64,000 bases of DNA from SMAG-U1939 sp036376595 (GTDB lineage: Bacteria; Chloroflexota; Ktedonobacteria; Ktedonobacterales; JADMIN01): the NCBI GenBank assembly GCA_036376595.1, contig DASVAA010000004.1, positions 35,778 through 99,777 on the forward strand. The letters run 5' to 3'. The stretch's first letter is position 1; the number at the start of each line of letters is the position of its first letter. The notes beneath the pieces were generated by a model. The model had not been told where the DNA came from and made no database searches. It saw only the letters and a program-made list of their open reading frames with translations. The translations under genes were made by a program, and so were the position numbers. Of this stretch, positions 8,391 to 14,673 are shown in pieces.

Positions 8391-9074
8391 TCACTGCCCG
8401 CCCAGCAGCTCGCGGGTGCGCTGCGCGTCGTGGTCGAACTGCGCGATAGCGACCTCGCTCGATGGGTCCTCCACAAGCGCGCGCAGCACCTCCGGCGGCA
8501 CGGTGATGTCATCCGCGCCGGCCAGCAGCGCCTCGGCCACCTGCGAAGGCGACTTGAGGCTGGCGGCAAGCAGCCGCGTATTCGCGGGCATCGCCTGCCC
8601 ATGAATCGTATCACGCATCTGCCGGATCGTCGTCGCGGCATCGGTGCCAGCGCGGCGCATGCGGTCGAAGTAGGGGATCAGCCATTCGGCGCCGGCCATC
8701 GCGGCGGTGTACGCCTGGGCGAGCGAATAGACGGCGGTGAAGGCGAAGCGCACGGCGGCGGGTCCCAGGCGCGCCGCGGCGGCCAGACCCGCGGTGTTGG
8801 CGGGCAGCTTGATGACCACCCGCGCCGAATCGAGCGCCACCAATTGCAGCGCGGCATTGGCGAGCGCCTGCGCATCGGGCGCGGCGGGCTGGATGAAGAT
8901 CACGCCGTTGCACGCGCCCAGCAGCGCACGCCCAAGCTCCAGCTCGTCTAATCGTTGCCCGCGCTCCACCGCCGCCAGTCGCAACGTGGGATTGGTGGTG
9001 ACGCCGGCCAGCGGATAGGTCGCGGCGAGCGCGGCGACGTCGTCTACGACCGCGCAATCAACGAACAGCGCCAT
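8391..9074 (-). CDS. Transaldolase / fructose-6-phosphate aldolase-like protein
   Basis: Class I aldolase of 227 residues, the length of the short TalC/FSA group of transaldolases. It starts MALFVDCA, has the GVTTNPTL motif (about 24-31) near the barrel start, and the VIKLPAN strand whose lysine is the expected Schiff-base residue. DDITVPPEVL near the C-terminus also matches the family. It probably moves three-carbon units between sugar phosphates or cleaves fructose 6-phosphate; which of the two cannot be told. The ATG at 9074 follows AGAAGGGGG, so the longer open frame up to 9152 is not needed. Confidence 0.88.
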   Translation of the reverse strand: MALFVDCAVVDDVAALAATYPLAGVTTNPTLRLAAVERGQRLDELELGRALLGACNGVIFIQPAAPDAQALANAALQLVALDSARVVIKLPANTAGLAAAARLGPAAVRFAFTAVYSLAQAYTAAMAGAEWLIPYFDRMRRAGTDAATTIRQMRDTIHGQAMPANTRLLAASLKSPSQVAEALLAGADDITVPPEVLRALVEDPSSEVAIAQFDHDAQRTRELLGGQ

Positions 9075-9282
9075 GCCGGCCCCCTTCTCGTGGGCGCGCC
9101 GCCGCGCGCACCTGCTCCACACTCCTCCGCCGCACTGAGCGTGCCGCCGCATGCCGACGGGCAGATCGCAGCGGTGAACTGCCGGCGCGCGCCAACAGGC
9201 TGAAGCCCAGGGGAATCACGGGCTGCCACTACGACTTCAGTCGCGCCGCGTGCGCCGGCTCTTGAGAGCCGCGACCCTGGCA

Positions 9283-10113
9283 CTACAACCTGCCGAGCAG
9301 CGGGTACTTGTACGGCTTGCCCTCGAAGCCCTGGACTGCAGCATAAATACCAAAGACGATGCGCACGATCGAGATTGCAAACACCAGCACCCACGCGATG
9401 GCGAAGCCGCCAACGATGGCACCTGGGATCGAGTAATACTGGCCCGGCACCTCGGTGGAGAAGAAGGTGGCGAAGAACGCGATATAGAACGGCACGATGA
9501 CGACGAGTGTGATGCCAAACAGGATCAGTTGGAAGAAGAACGCCTGCTTGGCCTGGCGCGAGGCGTAGGGCATGGTGCGCTTGACTGCCAGCCAGACGAC
9601 CAGCGGCATGATGAGCTGCGCAAAGAAGATGCTCAGATGCGTGAGGCCCGCCAGCACGCGCTCGCCGTCGGGGACGCCGGACGGGTGTGCAGGGGGCGCA
9701 TAGGGTGCGGCATAGGGCGCATAGCCGTAGCCCGGAGCTGGCACGGTGTAACCTGTAGGCGGGGGTGCATAGGGTGTCCACCCTGGAGGAAGCGCCTGGT
9801 AGCCGGTGTAGCCGGGGCGCAGGTCGGGCCGCAGGACGTAGAGTGCCTCCAGAAAGCGACCAGCATCCGGCGGATCAGCCGGGACCAGCGTGCGGTACGT
9901 GCCATCGCGCAGGCGCAGCGCGATCGCCGGCACGGGGCGGCCGTCGGGCAGCGGCTGCAGATCGGGGGCGACGGCGACGTACGCCGCCGCCACATCGCCG
10001 GGTGCGAGCGTGCCGCTGGGGGTGACGATGCGGCCGGGGTAGAGCGCGAGGTCCCCGCCCTCGCGCAACCCGATGGAGATTATGGGGCTGGCTCCCTGCG
10101 CGGTATCCGTCAT
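9283..10113 (-). CDS. DUF4870 domain membrane protein
   Basis: Protein of 276 residues in two parts. The N-terminal 100 residues are soluble and beta-rich (IISIGLREGGDLALYPGRIV). A tyrosine/proline-rich linker (YAPPPTGYTVPAPGYGYAPY) follows, and then a C-terminal DUF4870 region with SGVPDGERVLAGLTHLS and about three membrane helices, ending in EGKPYKYPLLGRL. The C-terminal signature is typical of DUF4870 (Tic20-like) proteins, whose function is unknown. Chosen start ATG 10113; the longer frame to 10158 has no ribosome binding site. Confidence 0.88.
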   Translation of the reverse strand: MTDTAQGASPIISIGLREGGDLALYPGRIVTPSGTLAPGDVAAAYVAVAPDLQPLPDGRPVPAIALRLRDGTYRTLVPADPPDAGRFLEALYVLRPDLRPGYTGYQALPPGWTPYAPPPTGYTVPAPGYGYAPYAAPYAPPAHPSGVPDGERVLAGLTHLSIFFAQLIMPLVVWLAVKRTMPYASRQAKQAFFFQLILFGITLVVIVPFYIAFFATFFSTEVPGQYYSIPGAIVGGFAIAWVLVFAISIVRIVFGIYAAVQGFEGKPYKYPLLGRL

Positions 10114-10281
10114 CTTCAATACGTCCTCATGCTGTGCGCGGAGATGGCCGCCCGTCAACAGCGGCCCGTCGCCACTATAGCACGGGATGCCAACGCGGCA
10201 CGATCAGAGCCAGCCGGGGACCAAAGCTTATGTGCGAATGCTTTGTCGCATCTCGCTGGTGTGCGCCGCACCGTATGATCT

Positions 10282-10342
10282 CCAGGCCGCGAAGGCGGCC
10301 TTTGTGGCGGCACGCCCCTAGGCGCGGATTCATCCGCCGGCC
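10282..10342 (-). repeat. Repeat C two-hairpin element
   Basis: On the minus strand: first hairpin GCGGAT-GA-ATCCGC, second hairpin AGGCCGC-CTTC-GCGGCCT. The second stem differs from the common AGTCCGC/GCGGACT form at positions that change on both arms. Confidence 0.82.
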
Positions 10343-10352
10343 CTCATGCGCC

Positions 10353-11498
10353 CTAATCGCGCAGCAGGTTGCGGGCGATGACGACGCGCTGAATCTGGTT
10401 GGTACCCTCGTAGATCTGCGTGATCTTGGCGTCGCGCAGCATGCGCTCGACCGGGAACTCCTTCATGTACCCGTAGCCGCCCAGCACCTGGATCGCGTCG
10501 TTCGTGACCTCCATCGCCATATCGGAGGCGAAGGTCTTGGCGATCGCCGATTCGCGGCTGAAGCGCGGCACACCGGCGTCCATCATCTCGGCGACATGGT
10601 AGATGAGCTGGCGCGCGGCCTCGACCTTGATGTCCATATCGGCGAGCATGAACTGGATCGCCTGATTGGTGGCGATCGGCTTGCCGAACTGCACGCGCTG
10701 CTTGGCGTACTGGGCGGCGAAGTCGAGCGCTCCCTGCGCGATGCCCAGCGCCTGCGCGGCGATGCCGGGGCGCGTGCGGTCCAGCGTGCGCAGACCAATC
10801 TTGAAGCCCTCGCCCACCTGGCCCAGCAGATTCTCCGCCGGGATGACGCAGTCCTCGAAGACCAGCTCGCCGGTCTGCGAGCCGCGGATGCCCATCTTGT
10901 TCTCGATGTTGCCCAGCCGGAAGCCGGGACGGTCGCCCTCCACCACGAAGCAGGTCTGGCCCAGCTCGTTGCCCTCTTCATCCTCGGCGATGGCGAAGAC
11001 CGTGTTGACGTGCGCGATGCCGGCGTTGGTGATGAAGTGCTTGAGGCCGTTGAGGACCCACGTATCGCCCTTCTTGCGCGCCCGCGTGCGCATCGCGCCA
11101 GCATCCGACCCCGACCCCGGCTCGGTCAGCGCGTAGGCCGCCAGCCACTCACCGCTGGCAAGCTTGGGGATGTAGCGCTGCTTCTGCTCTTCGGTGCCGG
11201 CCAGCAGGATCGGCAGCGCGCCGAGCTGCTGCACGCAGAGGATCAGGGCCGTGGTGGCGCACGCCTTGGCAAGCTCCTCGATGGTCTTGAGGATCGTCAG
11301 CTCGCTGGACCCCAGGCCGCCGTACTCCTCTGGGAAGGGCAAGCCCAGGATGCCCTGTTCGGCCAGCAGCGCCTTCATATCCCAGGGGAACTCGCCCTTG
11401 GCGTCAATCTCGGCGGCGCGCGGGGCGACCTTGTCACGGGCCAGATCGCGCACCACGTCGAGCATCATCTGTTCTTCGGACGTTACCTCAACCGCCAT
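10353..11498 (-). CDS. Acyl-CoA dehydrogenase
   Basis: FAD-dependent acyl-CoA dehydrogenase of 381 residues, the usual size. Visible family motifs are AYALTEPGSGSDAGAM, KHFITNAGIA, RPGIAAQALGIAQGAL, QVLGGYGYMKEFPVERMLRD and the catalytic-loop YEGTNQIQR, whose Glu is the expected base. The pattern is that of short/medium-chain and butyryl-CoA dehydrogenases acting in fatty-acid or branched-chain oxidation. Start ATG 11498 is preceded by AAGGAG. It is a single-gene unit, with no electron-transfer flavoprotein nearby. Confidence 0.95.
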   Translation of the reverse strand: MAVEVTSEEQMMLDVVRDLARDKVAPRAAEIDAKGEFPWDMKALLAEQGILGLPFPEEYGGLGSSELTILKTIEELAKACATTALILCVQQLGALPILLAGTEEQKQRYIPKLASGEWLAAYALTEPGSGSDAGAMRTRARKKGDTWVLNGLKHFITNAGIAHVNTVFAIAEDEEGNELGQTCFVVEGDRPGFRLGNIENKMGIRGSQTGELVFEDCVIPAENLLGQVGEGFKIGLRTLDRTRPGIAAQALGIAQGALDFAAQYAKQRVQFGKPIATNQAIQFMLADMDIKVEAARQLIYHVAEMMDAGVPRFSRESAIAKTFASDMAMEVTNDAIQVLGGYGYMKEFPVERMLRDAKITQIYEGTNQIQRVVIARNLLRD

Positions 11499-11660
11499 CG
11501 CGGACGCTCCTTTGCGCTTGCAGCCGGCTCGACGAGGCACACGGGAGGCACACACGCTGGCGAGCCAGGCACTGCCCCGATTATACGAGAGGCGTCCGAA
11601 GCAGGTCAAACCGCCATTTCATCGGCAGTTGTGCCGTCTGCCAGGAGTGATAACGGCTCT

Positions 11661-11689
11661 TTGCTGCACAGGGCCGCAGGTGTTATACT
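11661..11689 (+). promoter_or_regulatory. Sigma-70 type promoter of nusA
   Basis: TTGCTG at 11661-11666 and TATACT at 11684-11689 are 17 bp apart. A start near 11696 would give a leader of about 180 nt before nusA. The gap 11499-11875 holds this promoter, the leader hairpin and otherwise no gene. Confidence 0.75.
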
Positions 11690-11719
11690 GAGGGCGTCAT
11701 CAAGTGGAAACGTTTGCGC

Positions 11720-11744
11720 GAAAAGTGGGTTCTGCCCACTTTTC
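11720..11744 (+). promoter_or_regulatory. Leader hairpin upstream of nusA, rimP-leader-like
   Basis: A perfect 10-bp stem GAAAAGTGGG / CCCACTTTTC closes a TTCTG loop and is followed by TTTTGC. It lies about 25 nt into the predicted transcript. From memory, similar GTGGG/CCCAC hairpins lead rimP-nusA operons in many bacteria; here no rimP gene follows. It could act as a transcription attenuator or terminator controlled by NusA. Confidence 0.65.
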
Positions 11745-11875
11745 TTTTGCTTGCGGGCCGATGCGCCAACGTTGCGCGCGGCCAATGGCCGGCACGGTGC
11801 GCACCTGCGAGACGCGGCGGAGAACGCTCCCCGCGGGCGGTGCGTCCGGCGCCGCGGCTGGGAGGAGGAAGAGCT

Positions 11876-12994
11876 ATGAGGACGGAATTCCAGGCGGCGA
11901 TCGCCCAATTGATCCATGAAAAGGGCCTGCCACAGGATGTGGTGATGGAGGCCGTCGCCAATGCCCTCCTGGCCGCGTATCGCAAGACGTCGGGCGGCGG
12001 CGAGAACATCCGCATCGAGGTATCGCGCAACGGCGACGTACACGTGTGGGCCAACAAGCGTATCGTGGCGCAGGCGGAGAACCCGATGGAGGAGATCGCG
12101 CTGGCCGAGGCGCAGCTCGTGGAGCCACACGCCGCCCTGGGCCAGTACATGGAAGTGGACTCGCCGCAGGTCTTCAACAAGATTCCGGCGCAGACCGCCA
12201 AGCAGATCATCCTGCAGCGCATCCGCGAGGCCGAGCAGGAGCACCTCTTCGAGTCGTTCCGCGACCGCCTCGACGACATGGTGATGGGCACCATCATCCG
12301 CCGCGAGCGCGACGAGCGCACCCGGCGCGATGCCTGGATCATTGATCTGGGCAAGATCGAGGGCGTGCTGACGCAAGAGGAACAGATCCCGGCGGAGCGG
12401 CTGCACGTCGGCCAGCGCATCCGCGTCTACGTCTACGACCTCAAACGCGGGGGTGGTCGCGGCGTGCAGGCGCTGGTGTCGCGCACGCACCGCAACATCA
12501 TCCGGCGGCTCTTCGAGCTGGAGGTGCCTGAGATCTTCAACGGACAGGTGGAGATCAAGAATATCGCCCGCGAGCCGGGCAGCCGCTCCAAGGTGGCCGT
12601 CTGGGCGCGCCAGGAAGGCATTGACGCCATCGGCGCCTGCGTGGGGGTGCGCGGCACGCGCATCAACAACGTGGTCAACGAGCTGGGTGGCGAGAAGATC
12701 GACATCATCCAGTGGAGTCCTGAGCCAGCCGAGTTCGTCGCCAACGCGCTCAGCCCGGTCAAGCCGCTCAACGTGGAGCTGCGCGAGGCCAATCACACGG
12801 CGCTGGTGACAGTGCCGGAGCGGCAGCTCTCGCTAGCGATCGGCAAAGAGGGGCAGAACGCGCGGTTGGCGGCCAAGCTGACGGGCTGGCGCATTGACGT
12901 GGTACGCCCCGGCGAGGAGACCGAGCCGCGTGTCGAGGCGCACGCCGAGCCGCAGCCCGCGGAGCCTGCCGAGCATCCCACGGCCGCCGAGTAA
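11876..12994 (+). CDS. nusA: Transcription termination/antitermination factor NusA
   Basis: RNA polymerase-associated elongation factor of 372 residues. The N-terminal domain binds polymerase (about 1-130), followed by the S1 domain (about 131-200, MVMGTIIRRERDERTRRDAW), then two KH domains. These have the diagnostic segments ACVGVRGTRINNVVNELGGE and LAIGKEGQNARLAAKLTGW. A short acidic, proline-rich tail replaces any C-terminal repeat domain. The ATG at 11876 has GGAGGAGG upstream; the frame is open further upstream through the leader hairpin, but that is not a credible start. The usual rimP gene is missing upstream and infB is missing downstream. A minus-strand toxin-antitoxin pair separates nusA from ylxR. 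Confidence 0.97.
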   Translation: MRTEFQAAIAQLIHEKGLPQDVVMEAVANALLAAYRKTSGGGENIRIEVSRNGDVHVWANKRIVAQAENPMEEIALAEAQLVEPHAALGQYMEVDSPQVFNKIPAQTAKQIILQRIREAEQEHLFESFRDRLDDMVMGTIIRRERDERTRRDAWIIDLGKIEGVLTQEEQIPAERLHVGQRIRVYVYDLKRGGGRGVQALVSRTHRNIIRRLFELEVPEIFNGQVEIKNIAREPGSRSKVAVWARQEGIDAIGACVGVRGTRINNVVNELGGEKIDIIQWSPEPAEFVANALSPVKPLNVELREANHTALVTVPERQLSLAIGKEGQNARLAAKLTGWRIDVVRPGEETEPRVEAHAEPQPAEPAEHPTAAE

Positions 12995-12996
12995 GG

Positions 12997-13032
12997 GAGC
13001 GACGGAGACCGCGAGGGCCGCGAAGAGAGATA
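12997..13032 (+). repeat. Degenerate repeat B after nusA
   Basis: Starts just after the nusA stop with GAGCGACGGAGACCGCGAGG and continues to CGAAGAGAG; sense orientation, less regular than other copies. Confidence 0.55.
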
Positions 13033-13040
13033 CGTACTCC

Positions 13041-13105
13041 TAACCCGCGCAGGCGGGTTTGGCGGCGGCACGCCCTCCAGGCGCGGTTTCAACCGCCAGC
13101 TCTCT
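13041..13105 (-). repeat. Repeat C two-hairpin element
   Basis: On the minus strand: GCGGTT-GA-AACCGC, GCCTGGAGGGC, then second hairpin AACCCGC-CTGC-GCGGGTT. The second stem carries paired changes relative to AGTCCGC/GCGGACT. Confidence 0.85.
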
Positions 13106-13111
13106 TTGGTG

Positions 13112-13615
13112 TCATGGGTGCACCAGCGGCGAATCCACGGCGAAGCCCTCTGCGGCGGCCGCGTCGCTCAGGCGTCGATCCTCGGTGACGAAGACCGGAT
13201 CGCCGAGCGCCGTGCCGCCCGACGCGAGGGCCTGCGCGTCGGCCAGCCGCGCATCGTCGCGGTACGCCAGCGCGCAGGCGAGCTGCACCGCGTCGTAGCC
13301 GCGCAACGGATGCGTATCGCACAGTAAGGCCGCGCGCTCGATGTTTGCCCAGACTGCGGGCATCAAATGGTACTCGCCGTCTGCGATCTGGCGGCGGAAC
13401 ACGGCGAGCGCCTGATCCACGCGCGACTTACGCACGACGCGACCTCGCGCGAGCTGGTTGAGCGACGAGGATAGCTCCGCCGCGGTGATCTCGGCGATGG
13501 CGATCTCGTTGCCAACCGCCGGATCGCAAATAGACTGCATCCGGGCACTGCCGGGCGCTCGCGTGAGATAGCGAACGATGAGGGCACTGGTGTCTACAAA
13601 GTAGCGCAGCGGCAC
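13112..13615 (-). CDS. PIN domain ribonuclease, probable toxin (VapC-like)
   Basis: PIN-fold protein of 167 residues. The N-terminal FVDTSAL carries the first acidic residue (Asp8). Further acidic residues are in AELSSSL (Glu), in RGYDAVQLACAL (Asp) and in VTEDRRL (Asp) near the end, completing the expected four-residue metal site. Such proteins are usually Mg-dependent RNases and the toxic half of VapBC-type modules. It lies 9 nt downstream of the antitoxin-like gene on the same strand, the common gene order. The pair interrupts the nusA-ylxR neighbourhood, suggesting insertion. Confidence 0.88.
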   Translation of the reverse strand: MPLRYFVDTSALIVRYLTRAPGSARMQSICDPAVGNEIAIAEITAAELSSSLNQLARGRVVRKSRVDQALAVFRRQIADGEYHLMPAVWANIERAALLCDTHPLRGYDAVQLACALAYRDDARLADAQALASGGTALGDPVFVTEDRRLSDAAAAEGFAVDSPLVHP

Positions 13616-13624
13616 GTCAACTCC

Positions 13625-13996
13625 TCACCGGCGCTCCACGAGGTCGTTGATAGTCAAGCCCATTTCTTCCAGGGCATCGCTCAACTCCTGGCCGATCTCC
13701 TCCAGCAGCTTGGCTTCCTCTGGGCTGCCACGTGGCGGCAGGTCGTCAAAGGAGGGCATGGTGGCCGCGATCACCGCTGGGTCCTCCAGGTGGCCGCGGG
13801 CGCGCATAATAGCGAGCACGGGGTCCTCGGCGGGCCTGGCGGCTGGCGTGGCCGGCGTAGGGAGCTGCCGCACGGCCATGTTCTGTCTGACAATGCCGGC
13901 GGCAAGCGCCTCCGGCGAGAGACCGGCGCGTGCGGCGGCGGCGCGCAGCGCCTCGTACTCGGCGTCGGGCAGGGTAATCGAGAGCGTGCGCGACAT
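13625..13996 (-). CDS. Antitoxin-like protein with ribbon-helix-helix N-terminus
   Basis: Protein of 123 residues. The N-terminal SRTLSITLPDAEYEALRAAAARAG region fits a ribbon-helix-helix DNA-binding unit (given here as SRTLSITLPD then EYEALRAAA). The C-terminal half is acidic (PSFDDLPPRGSPEEAKLLEE, LSDALEEMGL) and would bind and block the PIN protein. The gene precedes the PIN gene by 9 nt and would autoregulate it. ATG at 13996 follows AAGGAGC in the correct position. Confidence 0.8.
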   Translation of the reverse strand: MSRTLSITLPDAEYEALRAAAARAGLSPEALAAGIVRQNMAVRQLPTPATPAARPAEDPVLAIMRARGHLEDPAVIAATMPSFDDLPPRGSPEEAKLLEEIGQELSDALEEMGLTINDLVERR

Positions 13997-14114
13997 ACTA
14001 AAAGCTCCTTATGGGGTAAGCCCTCTCAGGCGCCTCCATTGTAGCACTTGCAAACGAGCGCCTGGATGTCGTCCAATGAGACCACCCCGCGAGACAGACC
14101 GAAGGACGAAGACG

Positions 14115-14531
14115 ATGGCAACAACGCCCAAGCAGCGCAAAGCGCCCAAGCAGCGCCACATTCCCCAGCGCACCTGCATCGCCTGCCGTGAAGTGCGCCC
14201 CAAGCGCGAGTTGATCCGTGTGGTGCGCACGCCGGCGGGTCATGTCGAGCTGGACGCCACCGGCAAGAAGTCGGGCCGTGGCGCGTACATCTGCGCGAAG
14301 CGCTCGTGCTGGGAGCCGGCGCTACGCAAGGGGCGCATCGAGCACGAGCTGGAGACGACGCTGCTGCCCGAGGACCGCGCCGCGCTCGAAGCCTATGTCG
14401 CCACGCTGCCCGCCGAGACCGCCGCTCCGTCGTCGGCGCCCTCGGCACATCTATCCACGAAGGGCAAGAAAGCGCCACCACCAGCGACCGCCCCCGCCGC
14501 GACCACCGACGGCAGCCAAAGCGGCACGTAA
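14115..14531 (+). CDS. ylxR: YlxR family protein (RnpM-like)
   Basis: YlxR-domain protein of 138 residues; family members are about 90. The core QRTCIACREVRPKRELIRVV, GRGAYIC and CWEPALRKGRIEHEL match the family, which binds RNA and, in Bacillus, modulates RNase P (RnpM). The C-terminal 45 residues are a low-complexity Ala/Pro/Ser/Thr tail. The start at 14115 has AAGGA 8 nt upstream. An ATG in frame 13 codons earlier is possible. In most genomes ylxR lies directly behind nusA and ahead of infB; here it is isolated, with its own transcription probable. Confidence 0.92.
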   Translation: MATTPKQRKAPKQRHIPQRTCIACREVRPKRELIRVVRTPAGHVELDATGKKSGRGAYICAKRSCWEPALRKGRIEHELETTLLPEDRAALEAYVATLPAETAAPSSAPSAHLSTKGKKAPPPATAPAATTDGSQSGT

Positions 14532-14545
14532 GCGATACCCTGCGC

Positions 14546-14572
14546 ATGGGGAGCGGGCCTCTCCGCCCCCAT
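14546..14572 (+). terminator. Hairpin after ylxR, possible terminator
   Basis: ATGGGG-A-GCGG pairs with CCGC-CCCCAT around GCCTCT, a 10-bp stem with one bulged A, 15 nt past the ylxR stop. There is no T-tract, so termination is tentative. Confidence 0.45.
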
Positions 14573-14673
14573 CCAGCCCAGCGCGCCATCATCCCTTCCC
14601 TTCATCACGAAGCATAGGCTATCATGGAGCAGGCCCAGCACAGCGTTGCGCACGGTTGGTAGGAGAGCGCTTC

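Noticed and set aside
10134..11879. Plus-strand open frame of about 581 codons
   Set aside because: Antisense of the acyl-CoA dehydrogenase, running on into the nusA leader; no domain resemblance.
11606..12796. Minus-strand open frame of about 396 codons across nusA
   Set aside because: Antisense shadow of nusA in GC-rich sequence; nusA itself has full domain matches and a ribosome binding site.
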